Both the position numbers and the translations under genes were made by a program. From Chloroflexota bacterium (GTDB taxonomy: Bacteria > Chloroflexota > Anaerolineae > Ardenticatenales > Ardenticatenaceae), in NCBI GenBank assembly GCA_003520455.1, contig DOUV01000222.1, positions 1-13,791 of the forward strand: a stretch of DNA of 13,791 bases. The letters run 5' to 3'. How positions within the stretch are numbered: position 1 is the first letter of the stretch; every line of letters starts with the position of its first letter. This document shows positions 1 to 6,993 of the stretch, one piece after another. The notes below the pieces were generated by a model. It did not search any database. It was not told the origin of the DNA and saw nothing but the letters and a program-made list of their open reading frames with translations.

Positions 1-56
1 GCGCAAGTCGGCTGAAGCCGACTCCAGATGCCGCCGGGCGATTGAAATCGCGGCTG
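1..56. repeat. Pair of short palindromes, REP-like intergenic repeat (cut by window edge)
   Basis: Two compact palindromes lie about 30 bases apart. The first is GTCGGCT-GA-AGCCGAC (7-bp perfect arms, 2-base centre) near positions 7-22. The second is GCGATT-GA-AATCGC (6-bp perfect arms) near 39-52. Short GA-centred palindromes in tandem are typical of REP-like elements scattered between genes. From memory, very similar units occur in many copies in Chloroflexota genomes; I could not search for this. The element probably continues left of the window. It could mark a gene boundary or act as an RNA hairpin. Confidence 0.55.
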
Positions 57-618
57 GGGGCCGCCGGCCGGGCGTACCCGGAGGGGCACGCTGTTTGTCA
101 GATTAGATGGGAAAAGCGCCATGGCGTATTTGGGCTTTTGGCCCTGGAGTTGTTTCCGAGGGCAAGTCACCCACCCAGAGTCGCGCGATTATTTCCTCAT
201 GTCCTCTCAGTGACCTCTCGTTGCGAACAGGCGAGCAGGCGTACGAATGCCTTGTGGCGACAAGAGGATTGGCCCTTTGCTGAATCAGATGGCTATGGAT
301 CGCCTGGTGCCCATCTCCTTGTGGGCGGGAATCACCCCACGGATTCAGACGGAATCGAGGCCTCGGCGGTCCTCTGCATCGCCGCCCTCCCACTCTCGCA
401 CCACCACCAAGTGGCGAAGCGACGCATGAATGCGATGATTGGGCGCACTGCAGACTCCGGGACAGCCGGCGACTCGACCGCGGGGCGACGCCGGCGTACA
501 TGGTGCGCCACCAGGCACTCGCTGGCGCCGCCAGACATGATTCGGACGCCGCTCTCAGCTTTCCCGCGCCGAGCGGCGTTCGTGCGTTTTATGATACGTG
601 CTGCCTGCGACGAAAACA

Positions 619-650
619 GGGGGCCTCCGATCGTGGAGGCCCCTTCTTTT
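619..650 (+). terminator. Strong rho-independent terminator
   Basis: The arms GGGGCCTCC (620-628) and GGAGGCCCC (635-643) form a perfect 9-bp GC-rich stem around the 6-base loop GATCGT. The TTCTTTT tract at 644-650 follows directly. G619 and T644 can add a wobble pair. A GAAAAC run just before the stem gives a weaker T-rich tail on the opposite strand, so it might work in both directions. No gene is recognised immediately upstream on the + strand, so the RNA it ends is unknown. Confidence 0.85.
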
Positions 651-836
651 GCCGGCGAACGTGGGTGCAGGTGGTTCAGGACCCAGGGGCTGGGATACCA
701 TGCCCGAGGGCCTGCCGGGGACAACGAGGATCAGCACCATGAGGGGCCTGGAATAGCGTTGGCAGGCACGATCGTGGCCTCCAAGCAAAAGTGAAGGCAG
801 ACCCCCCGCGGCATTATGGCCCTACCAGGCAAGATC

Positions 837-876
837 TATAGTCGATTGGCTGGCACAGGTACCCCGGAAAGGAGGT
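837..876 (+). promoter_or_regulatory. Possible -10 element and strong Shine-Dalgarno ahead of a small ORF
   Basis: TATAGT at 837-842 matches five of six bases of the sigma70 -10 consensus, but the -35 region (TTATGG at 814-819) is poor. AAAGGAGGT at 868-876 is a near-perfect anti-16S match, nine bases before the ATG at 885. The ribosome site is the convincing part; the promoter call is weak. Confidence 0.3.
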
Positions 877-884
877 AAGCAAGA

Positions 885-1103
885 ATGGTTGGCAAAGCCT
901 TGCGAGCGTGCATAGCCTGGCTGGAAACACCAGTGCTTCCCCTTTATCGTCACGCTTTTCGAGGACAGACAGGAGGGTGGCGCACCCTCCCGGAGGACGA
1001 GAAACAGAGAGTGGGGCAAACGCTGCTTGTGAGCTTTGGCATCCGTATGGCAATCACCATAAGAACTGCTGGAGCCAGGGCCAGAAGAAGTTCAAAGCTT
1101 TGA
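885..1103 (+). CDS. Doubtful small ORF, 72 residues, unknown function
   Basis: I do not recognise this protein. The case for translation is the ribosome-binding site AAAGGAGGT at 868-876, as good as any in the window, nine bases before the ATG. The product would be basic, with a moderately hydrophobic N-terminal part (residues 1-20), a central charged segment (PEDEKQRVGQ) and an Arg/Ser-rich C-terminus. There is no signal peptide or known motif. A perfect hairpin (972-990) sits inside the frame. From about 1074 a different frame looks more protein-like, so this may be the front half of a frameshifted or decayed gene, or a leader ORF. Chance is also possible. Confidence 0.25.
   Translation: MVGKALRACIAWLETPVLPLYRHAFRGQTGGWRTLPEDEKQRVGQTLLVSFGIRMAITIRTAGARARRSSKL
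972..990. other. Perfect 8-bp hairpin, 3-base loop
   Basis: GGAGGGTG (972-979) and CACCCTCC (983-990) are exact reverse complements around GCG. No T-tract follows on either strand, so this is not an intrinsic terminator. It lies inside the doubtful ORF at 885-1103. It could be an RNA structural element, a protein-binding palindrome or part of a degraded repeat. Confidence 0.5.
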
Positions 1104-1258
1104 CGAAACGCGATCTGTCGGCAGAAATAGCCATAGATTTGTTACCAAGTGGTGAATTGTTCGTCGATGTAAGTTGCAAAACATTAAGCGTCAGCGGTGA
1201 CAAGGCGTACGTAGTGAAAAAGTTCACAAAATTGCGTGCGGATTTTATAACCTGAAAA
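1074..1258 (+). pseudogene. Possible coding remnant in AT-richer DNA
   Basis: This frame stays open back to an ATG at 908, but only its last 60 residues or so look protein-like. They alternate hydrophobic and polar residues as beta strands do (IAIDLLPSGELFVDVSC, then KAYVVKKFTK) and stop with TGA just before the regulator promoter. I do not recognise a family. Positions 1141-1200 are about 43 percent G+C, clearly lower than the operon that follows. This could be the tail of a gene whose front lies in the frame starting at 885, joined by a frameshift near 1050-1080, or it may simply be regulatory DNA. Low confidence. Confidence 0.18.
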
Positions 1259-1263
1259 CCCCC

Positions 1264-1292
1264 TTGACAAATCATTCGTACTTTGTTATTGT
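1264..1292 (+). promoter_or_regulatory. Sigma70-type promoter for the regulator and probably the operon
   Basis: A perfect -35 hexamer TTGACA (1264-1269), a 17-base spacer and the -10 hexamer TATTGT (1287-1292, four of six consensus bases) lie in the AT-rich gap before the TetR gene. Transcription would start near 1299. The leader then carries GGAGAGGGG (1322-1330) before the ATG at 1334. This is the best promoter in the window, and no intrinsic terminator follows in the array, so it may drive all downstream genes. Confidence 0.65.
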
Positions 1293-1320
1293 AGCCAAAC
1301 ATACTCAACCAACCAGTTGA
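1267..1320. promoter_or_regulatory. Candidate operator palindromes over the promoter
   Basis: Two imperfect dyads overlap or follow the promoter. ACAAA (1267-1271) and TTTGT (1282-1286) are inverted arms 10 bases apart, filling the space between the -35 and -10 boxes. TCAAC (1305-1309) and GTTGA (1316-1320) are inverted arms 6 bases apart in the early leader. TetR dimers commonly bind such dyads next to their own gene and block RNA polymerase. The arms are only 5 bp, so either could occur by chance. Confidence 0.35.
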
Positions 1321-1333
1321 TGGAGAGGGGTAG

Positions 1334-1933
1334 ATGTCCGAACCAGCTGACCGCAAAACGAACCGCCAAGAGGAGATCATCGAGGCGGCGGTCAAACTCT
1401 TCTCGGATAACGGCTTTCATAATACTGCCGTTCAGACGCTGGCAGACGCCGTTGGTCTCAATAAGGCTACCCTTTACTACCACATCCACAGTAAGGAAGA
1501 GCTCCTCTACCGGATCCACCGGGCGATCATCGACGACTTTCTGGCCGATCTGGACGCAATCTGTGCTCAGCCCAATCTGACGCCTACTGATCGCTTACAC
1601 CGTGCTATCCAAGCCCATATCCGCCACGTGGCGGAACGCCAAGCAGAAGTCAAAATCTTCTTTCGCGAGCGAGATAGCATCGGGGAAGAAATGCGCGTCC
1701 GGATTGCCGAGCGTCGACGCCGGTACCAGGACCTGCTTGTGGGCATCATTGAGGAGGGTATGGCGGCCGGTGAGTTCAGAGACGTAGATGCCAAAGTGGT
1801 GGCGAGCTTCATTGTCGGGATGTCTAATTGGCTCTATCAATGGTATGAGCCGGGTGGCCGGCTTACGGCCGATGAAATCGCCAAGGCTGCCAGCAAGTTT
1901 GCATTGGCTGGCTTACGCGCCACTGATGGTTAA
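1334..1933 (+). CDS. TetR/AcrR-family transcriptional regulator, KstR2-like
   Basis: Predicted dimeric repressor of 199 residues, a normal length for the family. An N-terminal TetR DNA-binding domain spans about residues 10-57, with the helix-turn-helix around 32-52 (TLADAVGLNKATLYYHIHSK), a textbook TetR recognition helix. The C-terminal part (about 75-195) carries FFRERDSI and GMSNWLYQWYEPGGRLTADEIA. I associate that pattern with the KstR2/fatty-acid-type TetR regulators that bind CoA thioesters. The ATG at 1334 is chosen because GGAGAGGGG precedes it. The gene heads the transporter and CoA-enzyme array, 49 bases from the next ORF, so it is probably the pathway-specific repressor, released by the acid or its CoA ester (inference). 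A promoter with dyads lies directly upstream, consistent with autoregulation. Confidence 0.9.
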   Translation: MSEPADRKTNRQEEIIEAAVKLFSDNGFHNTAVQTLADAVGLNKATLYYHIHSKEELLYRIHRAIIDDFLADLDAICAQPNLTPTDRLHRAIQAHIRHVAERQAEVKIFFRERDSIGEEMRVRIAERRRRYQDLLVGIIEEGMAAGEFRDVDAKVVASFIVGMSNWLYQWYEPGGRLTADEIAKAASKFALAGLRATDG

Positions 1934-1982
1934 GGTGATCCTCTTCTCTTTCCCCACCCTATAAGGGCAAAAGGAGGTCGCG

Positions 1983-3056
1983 ATGGACTACCGGACCGCG
2001 CGTTTCTACTTCGTTGTGGCGATCCTGCTCATCTCGTTCGTAATCATGGCTGTTGGCTGTGGCCCCCAGCCACAACCTCAATCAAGCGGATCGGCTGAAT
2101 CAAGCGCCTTGAGCGGGCAAGCATTGATCGATGCTGCAAAAAAAGAGGGCCAGCTCAACTGGTATACCATGATCCAGCGCGACACCGCCGAGGAAATGGC
2201 CAGGCGTTTCAAGGAGACCTATGGGATCGACGTCGAAATCGTCCGCGAGACCTCGGCGAAGGTCCTGCAGAAGTTCGAGCTGGAAGCCAAATCGGGCCAG
2301 GTCAATGCCGACGTGATGATGGCATCCGATCTCGATGCTGTCATTGGTTTCCAGGAGGCGGGCTACCTCGCCCCCTCCCAGAGCCCTAATGGCATGCGAC
2401 AGGCTACGCCCCAATTTCGAGACGAGGACGGCCACTGGTACACCTTCTACAATCTAGTCTACCTGATGGCCTACAATAGCAAGCTCGTGCCCGACGCAGA
2501 AGCACCCAAGAGCTGGAAGGACCTGGCTGACCCTCAATACAAAGACAAATTAGTCATTGCTGGCCTCTTCCCTTCAGGAGCACCCTTTGTCGTCTTAGTC
2601 GAATGGTACAAGCTGTTCGGCGAGGAGTGGTTGAGTGCGGTAGCCGCGAACAACCCGATGCTGGTCGAAGGGCATGCCCAGATGAATACGGTCGTCTCTG
2701 CCGGCGAGCGCGGGATTATGGCGGAGAACGCCATCCATCTGATTCGCCAAGCTGAGGAAGCAGGGGTCAAACCGGTGTGGCCGACTGAAGGCCCCATGCT
2801 TTTCCCAGTCGCAGTGACAAAAGCGAAGGGGGCGCCTCATTCAGCTGCCGCCGACCTCTTCATTGATTGGGTTCTATCACCTGAGATCCAAGCCTGGTTT
2901 ACGGAAAACTATCCATCTGCATCGGCCTTCCCCGACATACCACTCCTCTATGACATCCCCCCCATCGACAAGGCGATTGTGCCAGACCTGGGCTATGTGA
3001 ATTCGAACCGCGACAAGGTGTGGGATATCTGGAAGACGAAGATGAATCTCAAGTAA
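1983..3056 (+). CDS. ABC transporter solute-binding lipoprotein, ferric/organic-solute (type 2 PBP) family
   Basis: Extracytoplasmic substrate-binding component of the importer encoded with the next two genes; 357 residues. The N-terminus has an Arg at residue 7, a hydrophobic stretch (about 8-24) and a lipobox-like AVGC with lipidation cysteine C26, followed by a Pro/Gln/Ser linker. The mature domain begins near residue 45 and shows the family pattern of AfuA/FbpA-like proteins: AKKEGQLNWYT, then VNADVMMASD, PKSWKDLADPQYKDKL and a late DLFIDWVLSPEIQ. The segment where ferric-binding proteins carry two adjacent tyrosines reads GIMAENAIH (244-252), with no Tyr pair. I therefore infer an organic solute rather than Fe3+, in keeping with the catabolic genes downstream. 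AAAAGGAGGT lies five bases before the ATG. Confidence 0.9.
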   Translation: MDYRTARFYFVVAILLISFVIMAVGCGPQPQPQSSGSAESSALSGQALIDAAKKEGQLNWYTMIQRDTAEEMARRFKETYGIDVEIVRETSAKVLQKFELEAKSGQVNADVMMASDLDAVIGFQEAGYLAPSQSPNGMRQATPQFRDEDGHWYTFYNLVYLMAYNSKLVPDAEAPKSWKDLADPQYKDKLVIAGLFPSGAPFVVLVEWYKLFGEEWLSAVAANNPMLVEGHAQMNTVVSAGERGIMAENAIHLIRQAEEAGVKPVWPTEGPMLFPVAVTKAKGAPHSAAADLFIDWVLSPEIQAWFTENYPSASAFPDIPLLYDIPPIDKAIVPDLGYVNSNRDKVWDIWKTKMNLK

Positions 3057-3094
3057 TCTCCCATCGGATACGGTAGGATTCGATGAGTAGGAGA
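3057..3094 (+). other. Stem-loop between the binding protein and permease genes
   Basis: Directly after the TAA stop, TCTCC-CATCG (3057-3066) can pair with CGATG (3081-3085) and, across a 4-base bulge, GGAGA (3090-3094): ten base pairs in two blocks. No T-run follows. In other ABC operons, hairpins after the binding-protein gene stabilise upstream mRNA so that more binding protein than permease is made. The same role is inferred here. Confidence 0.4.
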
Positions 3095-3172
3095 GGTTTG
3101 TCAGAAAGACGACAGTGCCAGACGGTAGCTAAACGGACTCGGCCTCTTTCAGATGAGCAGTAAGCGAGAGGG

Positions 3173-4903
3173 ATGGAGACGAAGTTATCAGTGGCCGACG
3201 AGGTACGCTTAACACAACGATGGTTTCACCGACTCAGGATGCGTTTCATTGCTCCACGGGCGGAGACCCTTGTGTACGGCTTTGTCGTCGTGCTGTTGGC
3301 ATTCCTCGCCCTCTACCCTCTCGCGTTCATCATCAACGAAGTGTTGATTGGTCCCCATAGTGTGGGAACGGTCATCCGCACACTTGTCTCTTCGCCGGCT
3401 TTTCGTGAGGCCTTGGTAAACTCACTCACTGTTGCCACGGTGGTCACCATTGTTTGCGTCCTGGTCGGGGTGCCGGCTGCCTGGTTTGTCACCGTAACGG
3501 ATATGCCGGGACGGGGACTCTTTCGGTCTCTCTTTCTATTGTGTTATATGACGCCTAGTTTCATCTTCGCGACTGCCTACGTGATTCTCCTCGGCCGTGC
3601 AGGCGTTCTCAATAAGTTCCTGGTCAATACCTTTGCTCTGAGCGAACCACCTTTCACCATCTTCAGTATGGGAGGGCTGATTTTGGTCGTTTCGCTCTTC
3701 TGCTTTCCCTTTGTCTTCCTTTCGACCTCAGCAGCACTAGAAGGTCTCGATCCAACGTTTGCCGAGGCGGCTCGGATCTCGGGTGGCTCGCCACTCACTA
3801 CGATCAGGCATGTTACACTTCCGCTTGTCACTCCAGCAATTAAAGCCGGAGCGATCCTATCATTTGTCCAGAGCATCACCCTCTTCGGGGCACCGATTTA
3901 CCTTGGCGTTCCCGCTCGCATTCCAATTCTCACGACGGAAATCTATAAGTACATGGCGACCTACCCATCGCGATTTGATCTAGCGGCGGCCATCTCCGTC
4001 GTCTTGATGGGACTAAGCCTCATCCCTCTCGTCCTCCAAAATTTGACGCGTGGTGAGGCGCGCCGGTTTGTGACCATCGCCGGTCGCAGTGCGGGGACAC
4101 GCTTGCTGCCCCTTGGGAAAGCGCGGCCCCTCGCACTCGCGTTCTGTCTCAGCTTGGCGGCGATTAGCGTCTTCCTCCCGTATGGCATCATCTTGCTCAC
4201 AGCCTTGCGCAAGCACTGGACAGACCCTATCTCTCTGGAGAACCTCACTCTGGAGCACTTCGCGTGGGTGCTGTCAGACCGCCTGACAGTACGCGGCATC
4301 GGCAATAGCTTCCTGCTCGGCGGGGTTTCGGCTGCCATAATCGTCCTGCTGAGTTTGTTTGCCGCTTACGCCGTTTTGCGCGCCCGTGGCGTTATACGAT
4401 TGGCTACCGATTTCCTCTCACTCATACCGCTAGCGATTCCTGGCACTACCCTCGCCGTCGGCCTGGTTCTCGCCTACATCCGGCCACCGCTGCGACTCTA
4501 CGGAACAGTCTGGCTGTTCCTGATTGCGTATGTGACTCATTTCATGCCATTAGCTGTGCGTGTATTGGAAGGCAGCTTGGTGCAACTCGACCCTGTGCTG
4601 GAGGAAGCGGCGCGGATGGCGGGGGCCAGTTGGGTGCGGGGTTTCAGGAGTATCGTCGCTCCCTTGCTGAAGCCAGCTATGGCGGCAGCCTTTATCCTCG
4701 TATTTATCCCAGCGATGAAGGAGTTCACCATTGGCATCCTAATCTACCGGATGCCGTGGGTCACGATGTCCATCGCCCTCTACGAGATCTACACCGCCGG
4801 TCAGTACGAACGTGTTACGGCCCTCGCCACGGTGTTCATGATCCTCGTTCTGGCTGTGTTCGCCCTGGCGCAGCGCTTTCTGCGTCGGCCGCTCGTCGCC
4901 TAG
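3173..4903 (+). CDS. ABC transporter permease, fused double domain (ThiP/FbpB type)
   Basis: Inner-membrane channel of the importer. At 576 residues it contains two complete permease domains in one chain, so one polypeptide can supply both halves of the pore. Each half has about six hydrophobic segments. The first spans about residues 30-290 with the ATPase-coupling EAA loop at 198-216 (EAARISGGSPLTTIRHVTL). The second spans about 320-570 with its EAA loop from 478 (EAARMAGASWVRGFRSIVA). Fused permeases of this kind occur in ferric, thiamine and related importers with type 2 binding proteins. The start is uncertain: the purine run GAGAGGG abuts the ATG at 3173 with no spacing, and an ATG at 3239 (residue 23) is an alternative that keeps all membrane segments. 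The ATPase gene begins 25 bases after the stop. Confidence 0.92.
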   Translation: METKLSVADEVRLTQRWFHRLRMRFIAPRAETLVYGFVVVLLAFLALYPLAFIINEVLIGPHSVGTVIRTLVSSPAFREALVNSLTVATVVTIVCVLVGVPAAWFVTVTDMPGRGLFRSLFLLCYMTPSFIFATAYVILLGRAGVLNKFLVNTFALSEPPFTIFSMGGLILVVSLFCFPFVFLSTSAALEGLDPTFAEAARISGGSPLTTIRHVTLPLVTPAIKAGAILSFVQSITLFGAPIYLGVPARIPILTTEIYKYMATYPSRFDLAAAISVVLMGLSLIPLVLQNLTRGEARRFVTIAGRSAGTRLLPLGKARPLALAFCLSLAAISVFLPYGIILLTALRKHWTDPISLENLTLEHFAWVLSDRLTVRGIGNSFLLGGVSAAIIVLLSLFAAYAVLRARGVIRLATDFLSLIPLAIPGTTLAVGLVLAYIRPPLRLYGTVWLFLIAYVTHFMPLAVRVLEGSLVQLDPVLEEAARMAGASWVRGFRSIVAPLLKPAMAAAFILVFIPAMKEFTIGILIYRMPWVTMSIALYEIYTAGQYERVTALATVFMILVLAVFALAQRFLRRPLVA

Positions 4904-4927
4904 AGTTGACAAAGGGTCAAGGGACTT

Positions 4928-6004
4928 ATGAAGGCTGTTGAAGTTGTTAGCTTGATGAAACGATTCGGCGGCTTCCTCGCCGTCGATGACGTGAGCTTTA
5001 GCGTCGCCGATGGAGAGTTACTCACGCTGCTCGGCCCCAGCGGCTGTGGCAAGTCCACCACCCTCCGCTGTATCGCCGGTCTGGAACGGCCAGAAGGCGG
5101 GAAGATTCTGATCGGCGGCAAGCTTATGAGTTTGGCAGAAGAACGTGTATACATCCCTCCGGAGCATAGGCGATTGGGGATGGTCTTTCAGTCGTATGCC
5201 GTGTGGCCGCATATGACCTGCTTCGAAAACGTCGCTTTTCCGCTCCGACTTCGGAAGCTCAACCGGAGCGAAATCCAGCGCCGGGTGCACCACGTTCTGG
5301 AGATGGTCCAACTTACAGGCCTCGAGGACCGCTACCCGTCGCAGCTCAGTGGTGGTCAACAGCAGCGCGTTGCCTTCGCCCGCAGCCTGGTGTACGACCC
5401 TCAGGTGCTGCTTCTTGATGAACCCCTGAGCAACCTGGACGCCAAGCTGCGCGACCAGATGCGAGCCGAGATCAGTTCTCTCCAGAAGCGACTCAATATC
5501 ACCTTTATTTACGTGACCCACGACCAGACAGAGGCCCTGGCCCTCTCGAACCGTATTGCCGTCATGAATGCTGGCCGCATCATCCAGATTGGCACACCGC
5601 ACGAGATCTACCTCCATCCGATGAGCCGCTTCGTGGCCGACTTTGTCGGCGCCACGAATCTTATCCCGGGTGAGGTGGTGAGCGCGAAGCCAGGGCAAGT
5701 CGTTGTGCGGACCCCATCCGGTTTGGTCGTCACAGTGCAGGAAGCCAACCGCTCTTCAGGCCAGGTTCTGGTTGCCGTTCGCCCCGAGCGCCTACGCCTC
5801 TCCCGCGAGCCGGACACGAGTGGTCCGAACATTTGGGCGGCAACGATCAAGGAGCGCACCTTCCTGGGGAATACCAACGACTATGCTGTGGTCATAGAGG
5901 GGCTAACCCTGCGGATCTTAACTCCAGAGTGGTTTGATGTGAAAGAGCGTGTCTTTGCCTCAGCTCTCCCCTCTGACTGCCTGATTGTCAACGACTCGAT
6001 ATGA
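4928..6004 (+). CDS. ABC transporter ATP-binding protein (FbpC/PotA/UgpC-like)
   Basis: Cytoplasmic ATPase that powers the importer; 358 residues, the usual length for the subfamily with a C-terminal regulatory domain. All motifs are intact: Walker A GPSGCGKST (36-44), Q-loop Gln88 in MVFQSYAVWPHMT, signature LSGGQQQRVAFARSL (140-154), Walker B LLLDEP (161-166), D-loop SNLDAKLR and switch His198 in VTHDQTEA. The C-terminal 110 residues form an OB-fold (TOBE) module as in ferric, polyamine and glycerol-phosphate importers. Sequence alone does not fix the substrate. The gene is close behind the permease gene and shares its direction, so the three importer genes are almost certainly one transcript. 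Confidence 0.95.
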   Translation: MKAVEVVSLMKRFGGFLAVDDVSFSVADGELLTLLGPSGCGKSTTLRCIAGLERPEGGKILIGGKLMSLAEERVYIPPEHRRLGMVFQSYAVWPHMTCFENVAFPLRLRKLNRSEIQRRVHHVLEMVQLTGLEDRYPSQLSGGQQQRVAFARSLVYDPQVLLLDEPLSNLDAKLRDQMRAEISSLQKRLNITFIYVTHDQTEALALSNRIAVMNAGRIIQIGTPHEIYLHPMSRFVADFVGATNLIPGEVVSAKPGQVVVRTPSGLVVTVQEANRSSGQVLVAVRPERLRLSREPDTSGPNIWAATIKERTFLGNTNDYAVVIEGLTLRILTPEWFDVKERVFASALPSDCLIVNDSI

Positions 6005-6063
6005 GGTCGAAGTTCTCTTAATTCTCTTCAAGCGTCACAGGCCACGAATCAAGGAGGTTCGAA

Positions 6064-6978
6064 GTGACAAAAAACGAGAGGTTGCGCCAGCTCCTCAGCG
6101 CCCCCGAGGCGCTTCAGGCCGTGGGCTGCATTGATCCGTTCACAGCCCGGATAATCCAGGACGTCGGATTCGATTGTGCCTATCTCGGCGGCTATGCCAC
6201 GGGCACTCACTATGCCGTGAGCGAGCCGCTGGTGACGCTCACCGAACAGGTCAGCCACGCCGCAAACATCGCGCGCGTGATCGATGTGCCGCTCATTGTC
6301 GATGCCGGCGCTGGCTTTGGGGATGCGGTCCACACGGCGCGCACGATTCGAGAGTTCGAACGTGCGGGTGTCTCTGGAGTACACATCGAGGACCAGATCT
6401 ATCCGAAAAAGATGCACTACCACACGCTGCCCGCTCCCACGGAGCATGTGATCTCGGTCGAAGAAATGTCCTTCAAGATCAAGGCGGCTGTGAACGCGCG
6501 AAGCGACAAGAACTTCGTGGTGATTGCTCGCACTGATGCGATCGGTGCTTCCAACGGTGGCGTTCAGGAAGCGATCCGGCGCGGCAACCTCTATGCCGAA
6601 GCAGGCGCCGACATTGTTCTCATGTTCCCAATCAACGAGGAGCAGACCCGGCTGCTGCCCCGTGAGGTCCATGCGCCGCTCGCCTACATCTACAGTGAAG
6701 GTACACACCGGCCCCGGTTCAGCCGGCAAGAGCTGACCGACATGGGCTGGAAGCTCATCATCTATGCCTCCACCATCGTCATGACGATTGGCCGTGCGGT
6801 CTGGGATATCTTTACCGAACTGAAGACCACAGGGCGCACCTCCTTCGACCATGACGAGATGTCGAAAATGCGCGAGCGAGTCCAGGCGGTGATCGGTATC
6901 CCCGAGCTGATCGCGCTTGAGAAGGAGACGCGCCCTGAGTATCGCGACGCTCCCTATCTCGCGCCCGACAAAAAGTAA
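6064..6978 (+). CDS. Isocitrate lyase/PEP mutase superfamily enzyme, variant active site
   Basis: A TIM-barrel enzyme of 304 residues from the family of methylisocitrate lyase, PEP mutase, 2,3-dimethylmalate lyase and oxaloacetate hydrolase/decarboxylase. Family landmarks are LGGYATG (41-47), the metal-site strand VDAGAGFGD (79-87), HIEDQ (107-111) and VVIARTDA (152-159). Two key positions differ from classical lyases. The KKCGH loop with the catalytic Cys reads PKKMHYH (114-120), with Met117 in the Cys position. The DxD metal pair reads D80-A-G82, losing the second Asp. I recall an uncharacterised subfamily with this VDAGAGFG...HYH pattern. Lyase chemistry that needs the Cys is therefore unlikely; decarboxylation, hydrolysis or phosphorus-independent C-C chemistry on a 2-oxo or malate-like acid is possible. 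The GTG start at 6064 is supported by AAGGAGGT at 6051-6058. Confidence 0.85.
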   Translation: MTKNERLRQLLSAPEALQAVGCIDPFTARIIQDVGFDCAYLGGYATGTHYAVSEPLVTLTEQVSHAANIARVIDVPLIVDAGAGFGDAVHTARTIREFERAGVSGVHIEDQIYPKKMHYHTLPAPTEHVISVEEMSFKIKAAVNARSDKNFVVIARTDAIGASNGGVQEAIRRGNLYAEAGADIVLMFPINEEQTRLLPREVHAPLAYIYSEGTHRPRFSRQELTDMGWKLIIYASTIVMTIGRAVWDIFTELKTTGRTSFDHDEMSKMRERVQAVIGIPELIALEKETRPEYRDAPYLAPDKK

Positions 6979-6993
6979 GCTTCCCTTCTGCCT

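Larger units (their letters stand above)
57..884. other. Gene-poor stretch with no recognisable coding region
   Basis: Over 800 bases hold no ORF I can assign to a family. Several long open frames overlap one another on both strands, but their translations are rich in Arg, Pro, Ser and Ala and show no motif, no hydrophobic pattern and no usable Shine-Dalgarno sequence. This is what GC-rich noncoding DNA gives by chance. I saw no tRNA-like, rRNA-like or CRISPR-like structure. The only clear signal is the intrinsic terminator at 619-650, so the stretch may contain the 3' end of an unrecognised transcript. Confidence 0.5.

Noticed and set aside
42..794. 250-codon open frame on the + strand in the left region
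   Set aside because: No ribosome site, no family motif and low-complexity composition rich in Arg, Pro and Ala. It runs straight through a strong terminator and overlaps equally long frames on the other strand.
1957..1967. CCCT-ATA-AGGG palindrome and TATAAG -10-like box before the binding-protein gene
   Set aside because: Arms are only 4 bp and no -35 hexamer lies at the right distance. It is not enough for a promoter or operator call.
5018..5698. 226-codon frame on the - strand
   Set aside because: Antisense to the ABC ATPase gene, whose nucleotide-binding motifs are all intact.
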